NCBI RefSeq assembly: GCF_023022965.1
Contig: NZ_CP095462.1
Span: forward strand, 62,001 to 126,000
DNA from: Ectobacillus sp. JY-23
GTDB lineage: Bacteria; Bacillota; Bacilli; Bacillales; Bacillaceae_G
Length of the DNA: 64,000 nt
Direction of reading: 5' to 3'
In this document: one piece after another, positions 26,044-35,033 of the stretch
Layout of the letters: the number at the start of each line of letters is the position of its first letter
Numbering within the stretch: the stretch's first letter is position 1
Made by a program: the position numbers and the translations under genes
The notes under the pieces: model-generated
What the model was told of the DNA's origin: nothing
The model's input: the letters and a program-made list of their open reading frames with translations, nothing else
Database searches by the model: none

Positions 26044-26226
26044 TTATGCTTCTTGTACAATTCGATAGTTTTTGTGATTTACAACTGTTAGTGGTTCTAA
26101 ATCAAGGTCTTTATAGTTTTCCATGATAGTAATATCAACAATGACGGAGTTTTTATTGACCTTTTGAACGCGGCCCTGCAATCCGTTTTTAAATTCAATG
26201 ACTTCTCCGGCTTCCGCAATTTTCAT
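26044..26226 (-). CDS. ykvS: YkvS-like DUF2187 protein
   Basis: 60 residues: KIAEAGEVIEFKNGLQGRV, SVIVDITIMENYKDL, TVVNHKNYRIV. This beta-rich SH3-like small protein matches B. subtilis YkvS, whose gene also lies near the queCDEF (ykvJKLM) genes. Function unknown. GAGGAG is seven bases before the ATG; a longer frame upstream lacks a ribosome site. Confidence 0.8.
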   Translation of the reverse strand: MKIAEAGEVIEFKNGLQGRVQKVNKNSVIVDITIMENYKDLDLEPLTVVNHKNYRIVQEA

Positions 26227-26268
26227 AAGCATTCTCCTCATACGTAAATAGTTTAGTAGGTAAATCAA

Positions 26269-26665
26269 TCATGTGAAATACAATTCTAGCATTGACTATG
26301 AATCGTCGTATGAATACATAAAAACGGTATGTCAAATCAATGCGTTGTATTTATATACTTTCTCCTATTTTGAACTAAAATGTTGTGTTTGTAAATGTTT
26401 TCATGACAAATTCTTGAAAAGAAACAAAAAATTCGCTAGGAAACAAATGGAAGGGTTTTATTTATATGTTAGAGAAAATACATTATATAAATACATGTGA
26501 AGAAACTGACATTGTGTTAACCAGGAGAGAAGGTCACAACTAAGAGAAATCAAGTAAAAACATATCATATATAGTGAGAAACTTTTGTGCATTCGTTTTG
26601 TGAAGCAGTTATGTAGAAAAAGCTTATTAGAGATACAATGCCGTTTTAAGAGAGGAGACAAGCGT
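26269..26665. other. 397-base AT-rich stretch without a recognised gene
   Basis: Open frames here are short, AT-driven and have no ribosome sites. I see no strong hairpin or known RNA motif; it must hold promoters for the flanking genes. Confidence 0.5.
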
Positions 26666-26776
26666 ATGGAGATTGCTATTATTATAGTGATTATAGTTGT
26701 ATTGTTTGTCAGTCTTACGAAAAGCAAGCCTAAGAAGAAGCGAGATAAAATAGATGATATAGATCATGGACAGTAA
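26666..26776 (+). CDS. Small single-pass membrane protein, 36 residues
   Basis: MEIAIIIVIIVVLFVSLTK gives one membrane segment, followed by a charged cytoplasmic tail KPKKKRDKIDDIDHG. AGGAG is eight bases before the ATG. An inverted repeat (TAAGGGACAG / CTGTCCCTTA, 26774-26802) begins at its stop. No family recognised. Confidence 0.65.
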   Translation: MEIAIIIVIIVVLFVSLTKSKPKKKRDKIDDIDHGQ

Positions 26777-26799
26777 GGGACAGTTTCTGTGACTGTCCC

Positions 26800-27363
26800 T
26801 TATGTCATAAAGGTTTTAGATAAGTGTGCAAAGGGCTCTCCGACTAAAGTAATTGTATAATCATGTATATAGCCTCTATGTTTATATAAAGATAAAGCAC
26901 GTGTATTGGACATGTCTGCTAAAATGGCGATTTTATGGTAGCCGAGCATTTGGCACTGTTCTTCTGCTTTTTGAATGAGTGCACTGCCGATGCCTTTGCC
27001 GCTATAATCAGGATGAACAGAGAGTGTATCAATATAATATTCGTCATCATCGGCTTCCTTTTCCAAAATAATAGATGCATCTCCATGCAATTTGCGGAGG
27101 TATGTAACAATTGGTGCATCGAGTCGATTTGCTTCGTTACCGTGATACAATACAATAACGCCTACCGGACGACCATCTTGTTCAGCGATCAGGCAATTTT
27201 CATAGCTAAGACGGTTTCCCGGCTGACTGAACCAATGGCGAAGTCCAGCAAGAACTTCTTCATGCGTGTTACCCCCTGTCAGTTTTTCGGCAATTTCATG
27301 AAGGGCGTTGTATAGTAATACAGCTACCTCTGTTTGATCAGTTATAACAGCATTTCGAATCAT
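26800..27363 (-). CDS. GNAT-family N-acetyltransferase
   Basis: 187 residues with the acetyl-CoA binding core DTLSVHPDYSGKGIGSALIQKAEE and the C-terminal NTRALSLYKHRGY motif. Substrate unknown. Start MIRNAVITDQTE chosen by GGAG ten bases upstream and by the usual GNAT N-terminus; the frame opens eleven codons earlier. Confidence 0.85.
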   Translation of the reverse strand: MIRNAVITDQTEVAVLLYNALHEIAEKLTGGNTHEEVLAGLRHWFSQPGNRLSYENCLIAEQDGRPVGVIVLYHGNEANRLDAPIVTYLRKLHGDASIILEKEADDDEYYIDTLSVHPDYSGKGIGSALIQKAEEQCQMLGYHKIAILADMSNTRALSLYKHRGYIHDYTITLVGEPFAHLSKTFMT

Positions 27364-27452
27364 AACAGTTTCACTCCGTTCGTAAGATAATAACACAATA
27401 CTTGTGTCTCTTTGTAAAGCAAGGTAAAATGAAGTATTGCAGAGGTGAAAAT

Positions 27453-27647
27453 ATGGATAACAATTTCGTAAATGAGATTTTAGATAAATTAAAAAGCGGG
27501 GAGCTACATGAGTATACAGTTACGAAAGAGACATTTTATCAGTTTCGAGAGGTACTTGTAAAGCGCCCTGACTTTAAGCATTTTCGCGGCATTGCCGGGC
27601 ACGGGGGGCAAGTAGTATACACCTATATGGAGGTTGCCCGCTCATAA
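27453..27647 (+). CDS. Hypothetical protein, 64 residues
   Basis: Soluble, mixed-charge protein (MDNNFVNEILDKLKSGELHEY...) ending in GIAGHGGQVVYTYME. AGAGGTG precedes the ATG at five to six bases. Followed after 14 bases by another small gene, probably co-transcribed. Family not recognised. Confidence 0.7.
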   Translation: MDNNFVNEILDKLKSGELHEYTVTKETFYQFREVLVKRPDFKHFRGIAGHGGQVVYTYMEVARS

Positions 27648-27661
27648 AGGAGAGTGAAACG

Positions 27662-28009
27662 GTGAAGGAGTTCGAACAAAAGAGCCTGTTTGGTTGGGAT
27701 TATATGTGGCGTAATAAAGAAGGAAGAAAAGTAGTAGGTGCACTTTTGTTTCCTAGCCAACGTAAAAAAGAAGGACGTTACCTTTGGGAGATAAAAAAGC
27801 GTATTTTTAATGCTTATAAAAGTCAAGACTATGTTTCTATGACAATCTTGCATCATGACGCATTTTTAGACTTGGATGCTCGCGTGTGGACCATAGAGGA
27901 AAAGAGCGGCAGAATTGTTGTAAAGGATGCAGCGGGCGAATTTTATCATATTCGTATGAGTGATGTGTTGCACATTGACAAGCAGCACGATGAACGTACA
28001 AATGAGTAA
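27662..28009 (+). CDS. Hypothetical protein, 115 residues
   Basis: Starts at GTG with AAGGAGAG eight bases upstream. Sequence is basic in the middle (SQRKKEGRYLWEIKKRI) and acidic toward the end; no membrane segment. The segment VKDAAGEFYHIRMSDVLHID looks like a small beta domain. Family not recognised. Ends in a clear terminator. Confidence 0.7.
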   Translation: MKEFEQKSLFGWDYMWRNKEGRKVVGALLFPSQRKKEGRYLWEIKKRIFNAYKSQDYVSMTILHHDAFLDLDARVWTIEEKSGRIVVKDAAGEFYHIRMSDVLHIDKQHDERTNE

Positions 28010-28037
28010 GAAGCAGCGATTATGCTGCTTTTTTTGT
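28009..28037 (+). terminator. Intrinsic terminator
   Basis: Stem AAGCAGC / GCTGCTT, loop GATTAT, followed by T7. Confidence 0.8.
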
Positions 28038-28105
28038 TGGAAAATAGCGGGTATGGCAATACAATGAAGATAAGGGAAATTTTCTGAAAGAAAAGGGGAG
28101 ACGCT

Positions 28106-28948
28106 ATGAAAGAACAAACAGTTTGGAAGATAAATGGCTTTATCGGATTGTTGCTTTTGGTTGTTATTGTAGTATTCGCTTTGTATTACAGTGTTGTACA
28201 GTATAATCCGCTGTATGCAATTGGAGCAGGTATATTAGCACTGCTTGTGGCAAGCGGGATGACTATTGTTCAACCAAATGAATCCGTTGCGGTCATTTTC
28301 TTTGGGAAATACCTGGGTACTATCCGCGAAGAGGGGTTCTTTATCACTATCCCATCAATACGTAAAAAAGTATCACTTCGTGTTCGCAACTTCAATAGTG
28401 ATATGTTAAAGGTCAATGATGTAGACGGCAATCCAATTGAAATCGCTGCAGTTGTAGTGTTTAAGGTAACTGACACTGCAAAAGCACTATTTGATGTAGA
28501 AAACTACCATGAATTTGTGCGGATACAGAGTGAAACTGCGTTGCGCCATGTAGCAACAAAATATCCATATGATACGAGCGATGATAAAGCGTGGTCGTTA
28601 CGCGGGAATGCGGAGGAAATTGCCAATGAAATCGCCCAAGAATTGCAGGAACGGTTGAGTGTTTCTGGTGTGCAGGTTCTAGAAGCACGTTTAACGCATC
28701 TTGCATACGCGCCTGAGATTGCTGGTGCGATGCTGCAGCGACAACAGGCCAATGCGGTACTTGCTGCACGTCAAAAGATTGTAGAAGGTGCTGTAGGAAT
28801 GGTAGAAGCAGCACTGCGGCAACTCGAAGACAAACAGGTAGTTCAGCTTGATGATGAGATGAAGGCTCAAATGGTGAGTAATCTCATGATTGCAATTGTG
28901 TCTGAAAAGGGTACACAGCCTGTTATGAACGCAGGAAAAGTAAAGTAA
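28106..28948 (+). CDS. SPFH/Band-7 domain membrane protein
   Basis: 280 residues. Two hydrophobic segments at about 11-30 and 36-52, then an SPFH domain (ESVAVIFFGKYLGTI, RNFNSDMLKVNDVDGNPIEI, ALRHVATKYPYD) and a helical region at about 195-270. Family members scaffold membrane domains or protease complexes. GGGGAG precedes the ATG. Stands alone. Confidence 0.85.
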   Translation: MKEQTVWKINGFIGLLLLVVIVVFALYYSVVQYNPLYAIGAGILALLVASGMTIVQPNESVAVIFFGKYLGTIREEGFFITIPSIRKKVSLRVRNFNSDMLKVNDVDGNPIEIAAVVVFKVTDTAKALFDVENYHEFVRIQSETALRHVATKYPYDTSDDKAWSLRGNAEEIANEIAQELQERLSVSGVQVLEARLTHLAYAPEIAGAMLQRQQANAVLAARQKIVEGAVGMVEAALRQLEDKQVVQLDDEMKAQMVSNLMIAIVSEKGTQPVMNAGKVK

Positions 28949-29192
28949 GAAAAAGTGATGCCAGGACATCTTCTTTTCTCAGAGGGTAGCGAGACGTTTG
29001 CAATATATAGCAAATATAAAATTTTGTTTTCATGAAATACTTTTATTTTTTTTGTAATAAATGAAAATGATATGTTTTAGTTGTGCTCAGTTTGTAACAG
29101 TGTGTTCCTATAATATCTGCGGTTTTCGCAACTCTGTTGAATGTTTTGTAACAATTTCAAGACAAGAACGCGCAGCAGGTGCCAAGAGAAAG
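28949..29192. other. Intergenic stretch after the SPFH gene
   Basis: No gene recognised. A weak repeat-rich AT segment; no convincing terminator directly after the SPFH stop. Confidence 0.4.
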
Positions 29193-29221
29193 TTTACAAG
29201 CCTATAAATCCTTTGTAAAAT
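29193..29221 (+). promoter_or_regulatory. Sigma-A promoter of a very short transcription unit
   Basis: TTTACA (29193-29198), 17-base spacer, TAAAAT (29216-29221); five of six matches in each box. A transcript from here to the terminator at 29350 would be about 120 bases. Confidence 0.55.
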
Positions 29222-29254
29222 GCCAGTATAGTTCAGTAATGAGAAAGGAGAGCA

Positions 29255-29299
29255 GTGGGGTTTTATTCCCGCACTTTCTTGTTGTTGCCTAACCTATAA
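29255..29299 (+). CDS. Candidate 14-residue micro-ORF
   Basis: GTG start, product MGFYSRTFLLLPNL. AGAAAGGAG (29242-29250) is a nine-base perfect complement to the 16S rRNA 3' end, four bases before the GTG. The stop is six bases before a 17-bp terminator stem. Promoter, ribosome site, frame and terminator are therefore all present on about 150 bases. Alternatives are an attenuator leader for nrdIEF or a small RNA. An ATG at 29239 opens another short frame but has no ribosome site. Confidence 0.4.
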   Translation: MGFYSRTFLLLPNL

Positions 29300-29305
29300 A
29301 CACTC

Positions 29306-29352
29306 ATACGCGAAAAGCCCCGTTGTACCCCGGGGCTTTTCGCGTATTTTTG
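29306..29352 (+). terminator. Very strong orphan terminator
   Basis: 17-bp perfect stem (29306-29322 with 29331-29347; core CGCGAAAAGCCCCG / CGGGGCTTTTCGCG), eight-base loop, then TTTTTG. No annotated gene of normal size ends within 350 bases upstream. Confidence 0.9.
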
Positions 29353-29591
29353 TTTGTGAAATGAGGGAAGTGAGATAAAAAATTTTTTCGCCATCTTTTG
29401 CTGATATGTCGCGGTTTATGGCGAATCAATGGAAAGTCAGACATGTGAATTTATGCAAAGTCGTTGACAAGATTTTTAAAATGGTCATTATTGACACGGC
29501 TTTTAGAATGTAGTTTGATATGTTTTGTACGTCATAAAAGGAACAAAATGCTCCTGTCGAAAAACCGAATCTTTTGTTCAAAATAAATTTA

Positions 29592-29639
29592 CGTATATAT
29601 ATTGTGTGTTATAGAAAAACATACTACAATATATTGAGA
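29592..29639 (+). promoter_or_regulatory. Paired NrdR boxes over the nrdI promoter
   Basis: Two 16-base sites fitting ACACWATATATWGTGT at 12 positions each: 29592-29607 and 29624-29639, starts 32 bases apart (three helical turns), the arrangement known for NrdR. A -35-like TTGTGT (29602-29607) and a -10 TACAAT (29625-29630) with 17-base spacing lie within the two boxes, so NrdR would block the promoter. Confidence 0.8.
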
Positions 29640-29690
29640 GTGAGTTTATTAGAAAGAATATTTTTAATTTTCGGAAAAGGAGACTTGGAT

Positions 29691-30050
29691 ATGCGAATTG
29701 TGTATGATTCTATGACAGGAAATGTAAAACGATTTATTCATAAACTTGGGATGCCCGCCATGCAGATTCGCGACGATCTAGTAATGGACGAAGAATTTAT
29801 TCTTGTAACATATACAACAGGATTTGGAAATGTACCTGAGCGTGTAGACCGGTTTTTGGAGAAAAACCACCGCAACTTAAAAGGGGTGTCCGCAAGCGGC
29901 AATCGCAACTGGGGCAATAGCTTTGGCGCAAGTGCCGACAAGATTGCAGGCAAGTATGGAGTGCCGGTCATATCTAAATTTGAGTTAGCCGGTACAAGCC
30001 AAGATATACAAATTTTTAAAGAAAGGGTGCTGGAGATTGCGACACATTGA
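29691..30050 (+). CDS. nrdI: Flavodoxin-like NrdI
   Basis: 119 residues. N-terminal VYDSMTGNVKRF phosphate-binding loop for FMN, TYTTGFGNVPE and SGNRNWGNSFGASADKIA, all NrdI landmarks. It supplies the oxidant needed to build the dimanganese-tyrosyl cofactor in NrdF. AAAAGGAGA precedes the ATG; the frame runs upstream through the NrdR boxes and is not coding there. Overlaps the nrdE start. Confidence 0.95.
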   Translation: MRIVYDSMTGNVKRFIHKLGMPAMQIRDDLVMDEEFILVTYTTGFGNVPERVDRFLEKNHRNLKGVSASGNRNWGNSFGASADKIAGKYGVPVISKFELAGTSQDIQIFKERVLEIATH

Positions 30051-32121
30051 GTTAAACAATGAGATTACTAGAATGGAAGACGGCTTTTATCAGCTCGATA
30101 AGGATCAAGAAGCGCTGCAAGAGTTTATGAAAGAAGCAGAAGAAAAGACAGTGCAGTTTTATAGTGTGCGTGAGCGAATCTCCTACATGATTGAGCACGA
30201 TTATTATTACAATGTACTGGACGAGTATTCACTAGAACAAATTGAAGCCGTCTATGCGATTACATACGATGCAAATTTCCAATTTCAATCTTATATGGCA
30301 GCATCTAAGTTTTACAAAGACTATGCGCTTAAAACAAATGATTTGAAACAATATCTGGAAAGTTATCCGGACCGCGTTGCCATCGTATCTCTCTATTTGG
30401 GTAGAGGCGATGCTGAAAAAGCGCAGCAATTTGCGCGCATGATCATCAGGCAAAACTATCAGCCGGCCACACCGACGTTTTTAAATGCAGGAAGAAGCAG
30501 ACGCGGAGAGATGGTAAGCTGTTTTTTATTGGAAATGGATGATAGTTTAAACTCGATTGGTTTTAATATCAACACGGCGATGCAGCTTTCCAAAATTGGC
30601 GGCGGCGTTGCACTTAACCTTTCAAAACTGCGTGCGCGCGGCGAGCAAATTAAAGGAATTGACAACGCGGCAAGCGGCGTAATGCCGGTTATGAAGCTTC
30701 TAGAGGATTCATTTTCCTATGCGAACCAGCTCGGGCAGAGAAAAGGCGCTGGGGCTGTGTATTTAAATATCTTCCATTGGGATATTATGGAGTTTGTTGA
30801 TTCAAAAAAAATAAATGCTGACGAGAAGATCCGCATTCAATCGCTCTCTATTGGAATTATTGTGCCAAGCAAATTTTTAGAACTCGCTGAAAAGGATCAG
30901 CCCCTATATGTGTTTGCACCGTATACGGTGTTTAAAGAGTACGGTAAGCACTTAGATGATATTGATATAGACAGCATGTATGATGAGCTTGTGGCTAATC
31001 CGAACGTAAAAAAGCGTAAGCTGGATCTTAGTGCGCGTGATATGCTGATTAAGATTGCGATGATTCAATTAGAATCCGGTTATCCATATCTAATGTTCAA
31101 GTCGAATGCAAACGAGCAGCATCCACTGAAGGATATTGGTGATGTGAAGATGTCTAATCTGTGTACCGAGATCTTTCAACTACAAGAAACGTCAGAGATC
31201 AATGATTATGGCGAAGGCGATGTCATTCGTCGGGACATTAACTGTAACCTTGGTTCTTTAAATATTGTGAACGTAATGGATAATAAAGAAATTAAAGAAG
31301 CGGTTCACGCTGGTATGGAAGCTTTGACAGCCGTTTCCGACATGACGGTCATCCCAAATGCGCCAACTGTGAAAAAAGCGAACGAGGAGCTGCATTCCGT
31401 TGGTCTTGGAGCAATGAATCTCAACGGTTACTTGGCGAAAAACAAAATCGCATACGAGAGCGAAGAAGCGAAGGATTTCGTTCGCACGTTCTTCATGATG
31501 CTGAACTATTATTCAATAGAAAAAAGCATGCTGATGGCAAAAGAGCGCGAGGAAACCTTTAAAGACTTTGAGAAGTCCGAGTATGCGAAGGGCACTTACT
31601 TTGAAAGGTATGAAACAACAGACTACAGGCCGTATACGGAAAAGGTGCAGAAGCTCTTTGAAGGAATCTATGTACCGACACCAGAGGATTGGAGCATGCT
31701 GAAGGAAAAGGTGCAAAAGTATGGCTTGTATAATGCATATAGGCTTGCAATTGCACCAACACAATCCATTAGCTATATCCAAAACGCGACATCAAGTGTT
31801 ATGCCGATTGTAAACCAAATTGAGTCTAGAACATATGCGAATGCAACGACGTATTATCCGATGCCGTTTCTTTCAAAAGAGACGTTCTGGTATTATAAAT
31901 CAGCTTACGACATGAATCAGTTCAAGCTAATTGACTTAATTGCAGAGATTCAGCCGCATATTGATCAAGGCATCAGCACGATTTTGTATGTGAACAGCGA
32001 TATTTCCACACGGGAATTGGCACGCTACTATATTTACGCTCATAAAAAAGGACTAAAGAGCTTGTATTACACGCGGACGCGCAAGCTGACAGTGGAAGAA
32101 TGCGTAGCATGTGTAGTTTAA
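30037..32121 (+). CDS. nrdE: Class Ib ribonucleotide reductase alpha subunit
   Basis: 694 residues, with TPTFLNAGR, SCFLLEMDDSL, GGGVALNLS, NLCTEI and CNLGSLNI active-site segments and the C-terminal redox pair in EECVACVV. Reduces ribonucleoside diphosphates. The only start that keeps the N-terminus RHIELNNEIT is TTG at 30037, inside the last 14 bases of nrdI, with GGAG directly ahead; an ATG twelve codons later is the alternative. It lacks an N-terminal ATP-cone, as class Ib enzymes do. Confidence 0.95.
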   Translation: MRHIELNNEITRMEDGFYQLDKDQEALQEFMKEAEEKTVQFYSVRERISYMIEHDYYYNVLDEYSLEQIEAVYAITYDANFQFQSYMAASKFYKDYALKTNDLKQYLESYPDRVAIVSLYLGRGDAEKAQQFARMIIRQNYQPATPTFLNAGRSRRGEMVSCFLLEMDDSLNSIGFNINTAMQLSKIGGGVALNLSKLRARGEQIKGIDNAASGVMPVMKLLEDSFSYANQLGQRKGAGAVYLNIFHWDIMEFVDSKKINADEKIRIQSLSIGIIVPSKFLELAEKDQPLYVFAPYTVFKEYGKHLDDIDIDSMYDELVANPNVKKRKLDLSARDMLIKIAMIQLESGYPYLMFKSNANEQHPLKDIGDVKMSNLCTEIFQLQETSEINDYGEGDVIRRDINCNLGSLNIVNVMDNKEIKEAVHAGMEALTAVSDMTVIPNAPTVKKANEELHSVGLGAMNLNGYLAKNKIAYESEEAKDFVRTFFMMLNYYSIEKSMLMAKEREETFKDFEKSEYAKGTYFERYETTDYRPYTEKVQKLFEGIYVPTPEDWSMLKEKVQKYGLYNAYRLAIAPTQSISYIQNATSSVMPIVNQIESRTYANATTYYPMPFLSKETFWYYKSAYDMNQFKLIDLIAEIQPHIDQGISTILYVNSDISTRELARYYIYAHKKGLKSLYYTRTRKLTVEECVACVV

Positions 32122-32138
32122 GGAGAGGGTGAACGGAG

Positions 32139-33107
32139 ATGCGTGCGGTTAACTGGAATAAAAAAGAAGATGATTATAGCTTAATGTTTTGGAAGCAAAA
32201 TATCGCCCAGCTTTGGACAGAGGATGAAATTCCAGTCTCCTCTGACAAAAATGTCTGGGTGGGGCTTTCTAAAGCGGAGCAAACAGCGTACAAGCGTGTA
32301 CTAGGCGGCTTGACGCTGCTTGATACGAAGCAGGGCGGTGAAGGCATGCCGCTAATTTTGCTGCATGTCGACAATCTGCAGGCGAAAAGCGTGCTTGCCT
32401 TCATGGGCGCAATGGAAGAAGTGCATGCGAAGTCATATAGCCATATCTTCACAACGCTTGCCACAGAGGAAGAAATCGATAACATCTTTAAATGGGTAGA
32501 TGAGCACCCGCTGCTGCAGCGAAAAGCAGAGCTAATCACAAACTATTATCATCGTCTGTTTAAGCCAAAAGTATCCAACAGAGAATTGTACATGGCGATG
32601 ACAGCAAGCGTATTCCTTGAAAGTTACCTGTTTTACAGCGGTTTCTTTTATCCGCTCTATTTGGCGGGACAAGGAAAAATGACAGCGAGTGGTGAAATTA
32701 TTAATCTTATAATCCGTGATGAAAGCATTCACGGCGTATTCGTTGGCTTGCTTGCACAAGACATCTTCGCCAAGATGTCTGAGCAGGAGCAACGAGAAGT
32801 ACAGGCAGAAACGCAAGAATTGCTTCTAGCACTTTATGAAAACGAAAAGGCGTATACAGAAGAGATTTACGCTGAGATTGGTTTGGTCGAGGAAGTCAAT
32901 CGCTTTGTCCGTTACAACGCGAACAAAGGCTTGATGAACCTTGGTTTGGAACCGTACTTTGAGGAAGAAGATATCAATCCGATTGTGATGAACGGATTGC
33001 GTACAGATACGAAAAACCATGATTTCTTTTCTGTAAAAGGAAATGGTTATGTGAAAGCGACGAATGTTGAAAAATTAACTGACGACGATTTTGTGTTTCA
33101 TTTTTAA
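32139..33107 (+). CDS. nrdF: Class Ib ribonucleotide reductase beta subunit
   Basis: 322 residues. Metal ligands by motif and spacing: Asp62, Glu93, His96, Glu161, Glu195 and His198 (LLDTKQG, MEEVHAKSY, FLESYLFYSG, RDESIHG); radical tyrosine Tyr100. Forms the cofactor with help of NrdI and works with NrdE. AGGAGAGGG precedes the ATG, 17 bases after nrdE. End of operon. Confidence 0.96.
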   Translation: MRAVNWNKKEDDYSLMFWKQNIAQLWTEDEIPVSSDKNVWVGLSKAEQTAYKRVLGGLTLLDTKQGGEGMPLILLHVDNLQAKSVLAFMGAMEEVHAKSYSHIFTTLATEEEIDNIFKWVDEHPLLQRKAELITNYYHRLFKPKVSNRELYMAMTASVFLESYLFYSGFFYPLYLAGQGKMTASGEIINLIIRDESIHGVFVGLLAQDIFAKMSEQEQREVQAETQELLLALYENEKAYTEEIYAEIGLVEEVNRFVRYNANKGLMNLGLEPYFEEEDINPIVMNGLRTDTKNHDFFSVKGNGYVKATNVEKLTDDDFVFHF

Positions 33108-33114
33108 TCATTCT

Positions 33115-33143
33115 AAAAAACACCGCACTCAGCGGTGTTTTTT
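33115..33143. terminator. Bidirectional terminator
   Basis: AAAAAACACCGC / GCGGTGTTTTTT, loop ACTCA. Its right half encodes the last codons of the convergent methyltransferase gene. Confidence 0.9.
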
Positions 33144-33902
33144 ACATGTAATAAGAACGGATTGACCTTGAAAGCTAATGATGCGTTCATCTTGTACGGT
33201 TATATGGAAGTGTTGCTTGGCTGATACAGAAGCGGACAGCATATAACGTTCTAGCGATTGCTTTACATTCGCAGGTAACCCCATTCGTGAAAACCAGCTT
33301 TCAAATGGAAAGGTTTTTGCAAAGGTAAGCAGTTGTCCAACCGTGAACCCTGCTTTTTCAAGTTCATTTATCCACTGCGTTTTCTTTAACGCTCGATTAT
33401 GACTAGGATCGCGTGTTTTTTCCACGGTATTATAAAATGTATCTAGCGCATCATCTTCTGGTGCTACATTATCAATTAATAAAAACGTACCGCCTTTTTT
33501 CAACACACGATAACTCTCTGCAATAAAAGCAGAAACGTCCGGGAAGTGGTGCGGTGCAATGCGGCACGTGATAATGTCAAAGCATTCATTCGCAAACGGT
33601 AGCTGCTCTGCGTCTCCTTGGATAAACTCTGTGTTATAATAGCCGTTGCCTTCGATAAACTCTTTTGCCTTTTGTAGCATGTTTTCTGTTAAATCCAGTG
33701 CCACTACTTTTTCAACTAAAGGGGCAAACCCATTTGCCACATGCCCGCCGCCAGTCGCAATATCTAACACGACATCTGTTTTTTTGGCACCAGAGAGCAT
33801 TAATAGTGTCTGTAAATCTTGCCCCTTAGCATGAATTTCACTTGTTACATAATGTGCGGCGTTCTTACCGAATTGTTCCTGTACCTGTTTTTTAATGTTC
33901 AT
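33129..33902 (-). CDS. Class I SAM-dependent methyltransferase (YcgJ/UbiE-like)
   Basis: 257 residues. Motif I VLDIATGGGHVA, acidic motif ALDLTENML, motif post-I DAEQLPFANECFDIITCR, and RVLKKGGTFLLID. Resembles small-molecule methyltransferases such as B. subtilis YcgJ; substrate unknown. ATG at 33900-33902 has GAGGAG nine bases upstream, whereas the ATG three codons earlier abuts the ribosome site. Confidence 0.82.
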   Translation of the reverse strand: MNIKKQVQEQFGKNAAHYVTSEIHAKGQDLQTLLMLSGAKKTDVVLDIATGGGHVANGFAPLVEKVVALDLTENMLQKAKEFIEGNGYYNTEFIQGDAEQLPFANECFDIITCRIAPHHFPDVSAFIAESYRVLKKGGTFLLIDNVAPEDDALDTFYNTVEKTRDPSHNRALKKTQWINELEKAGFTVGQLLTFAKTFPFESWFSRMGLPANVKQSLERYMLSASVSAKQHFHITVQDERIISFQGQSVLITCKKHR

Positions 33903-34063
33903 TTTTACCATCTCCTCTATCTTTATCCTATACCAAGTGTATACAGTTGCCTATTTGTTATTTCTTTTTGCAGTCATAAGCAAAGGTTATCAGTTGCATC
34001 TTGTAGGTCTTTTCCTTTTTAATATATATGCACCATAAAATTTATGATAATTGAGGGATGTAT

Positions 34064-35029
34064 ATGAAAGCACTTGTTTTTGAAACGTTTGGAGGACCTG
34101 AGGTATTACAATACCAAGATCTTGCTGACCCTGTGATTGGCTCTGATGAAGTATTAGTAGAAATGCGCGCCATTGGTTTGAATTTTGCTGATGTGTATCG
34201 CCGTAAAGGCAATTACCATCTGGCGGGTAAGCCACCTTATATCCTTGGTTATGAAGGAGCAGGGGTTGTTATAAAAGTGGGAGAGGACGTAACTGATGTA
34301 GCAGTTGGTGACCGTATTGGCTTCGCTGACGTACCGTACGCTAATGCCGAACTGGTTGCGGTACCTAAGAATAAGGTGATTCCATTACCAGAAGGGATTT
34401 CATTTGAAACGGCAGCTACTGTATTACTTCAAGGTTTAACGGCACATTACTTAACAAGAGACAGCTACCGAGTGCAAAGCGGAGATGTTGTGCTTGTTCA
34501 CGCGGCAGCAGGCGGTGTAGGACAGCTGCTTGTGCAAATCATCAAATTACTTGGCGGTACGGTAATCGGTTTAACATCATCTGCAGAAAAAGCAACTGTA
34601 GCGACAAGTATCGGTGCAGATTATATGTTTTTATATAGCGAGGATTGGAAGCAACACATTCTTGATATAACAAAAGGACGCGGTGTGGATGTTGTATATG
34701 AATCAGTTGGTTCTACGTTAGAAGACAGCTTTGCGGCTACTCGCATTGGTGGTACCGTTGTATTTTATGGCATGGCAGGAGGCGATCCGAAGCCGGTGGA
34801 TCCTCGCATGCTGATGGATACGTCAAAAACGTTAACAGGCGGAGATTTATGGAATGTACTTACATCGCATAAAGAGCGTGTACTTCGTTCATCAGAGCTT
34901 TTCAAATGGATTAATCAGGGGCTCGTTGTAGCAGCACAACCAACTATTTTTACTTTGGCAGAGGGTCAAAAGGCGCATGCGTACCTAGAAAGCCGTAAAA
35001 GTACAGGGAAAGTTTTATTGATTCCATAA
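34064..35029 (+). CDS. Zinc-independent quinone oxidoreductase (MDR superfamily)
   Basis: 321 residues. GroES-like N-terminal half (NFADVYRRKGNY, GYEGAGVV) and Rossmann half with AAAGGVGQLLVQ. The zinc-ligand cysteines of alcohol dehydrogenases are absent, as in QOR/zeta-crystallin types that reduce quinones or enals with NADPH. GAGGG and six bases place the start at the second ATG (34064). Confidence 0.85.
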   Translation: MKALVFETFGGPEVLQYQDLADPVIGSDEVLVEMRAIGLNFADVYRRKGNYHLAGKPPYILGYEGAGVVIKVGEDVTDVAVGDRIGFADVPYANAELVAVPKNKVIPLPEGISFETAATVLLQGLTAHYLTRDSYRVQSGDVVLVHAAAGGVGQLLVQIIKLLGGTVIGLTSSAEKATVATSIGADYMFLYSEDWKQHILDITKGRGVDVVYESVGSTLEDSFAATRIGGTVVFYGMAGGDPKPVDPRMLMDTSKTLTGGDLWNVLTSHKERVLRSSELFKWINQGLVVAAQPTIFTLAEGQKAHAYLESRKSTGKVLLIP

Positions 35030-35033
35030 GAGT

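Noticed and set aside
26273-26500. 75-codon rightward ORF in the AT-rich gap after ykvS
   Set aside because: No ribosome site, unusual Tyr/Cys/Lys-rich composition, AT-driven; probably chance.
29100-29350. 6S RNA or tmRNA in the nrdI upstream region
   Set aside because: Landmark sequences and overall fold of those RNAs are absent; only a hairpin and a terminator are visible.
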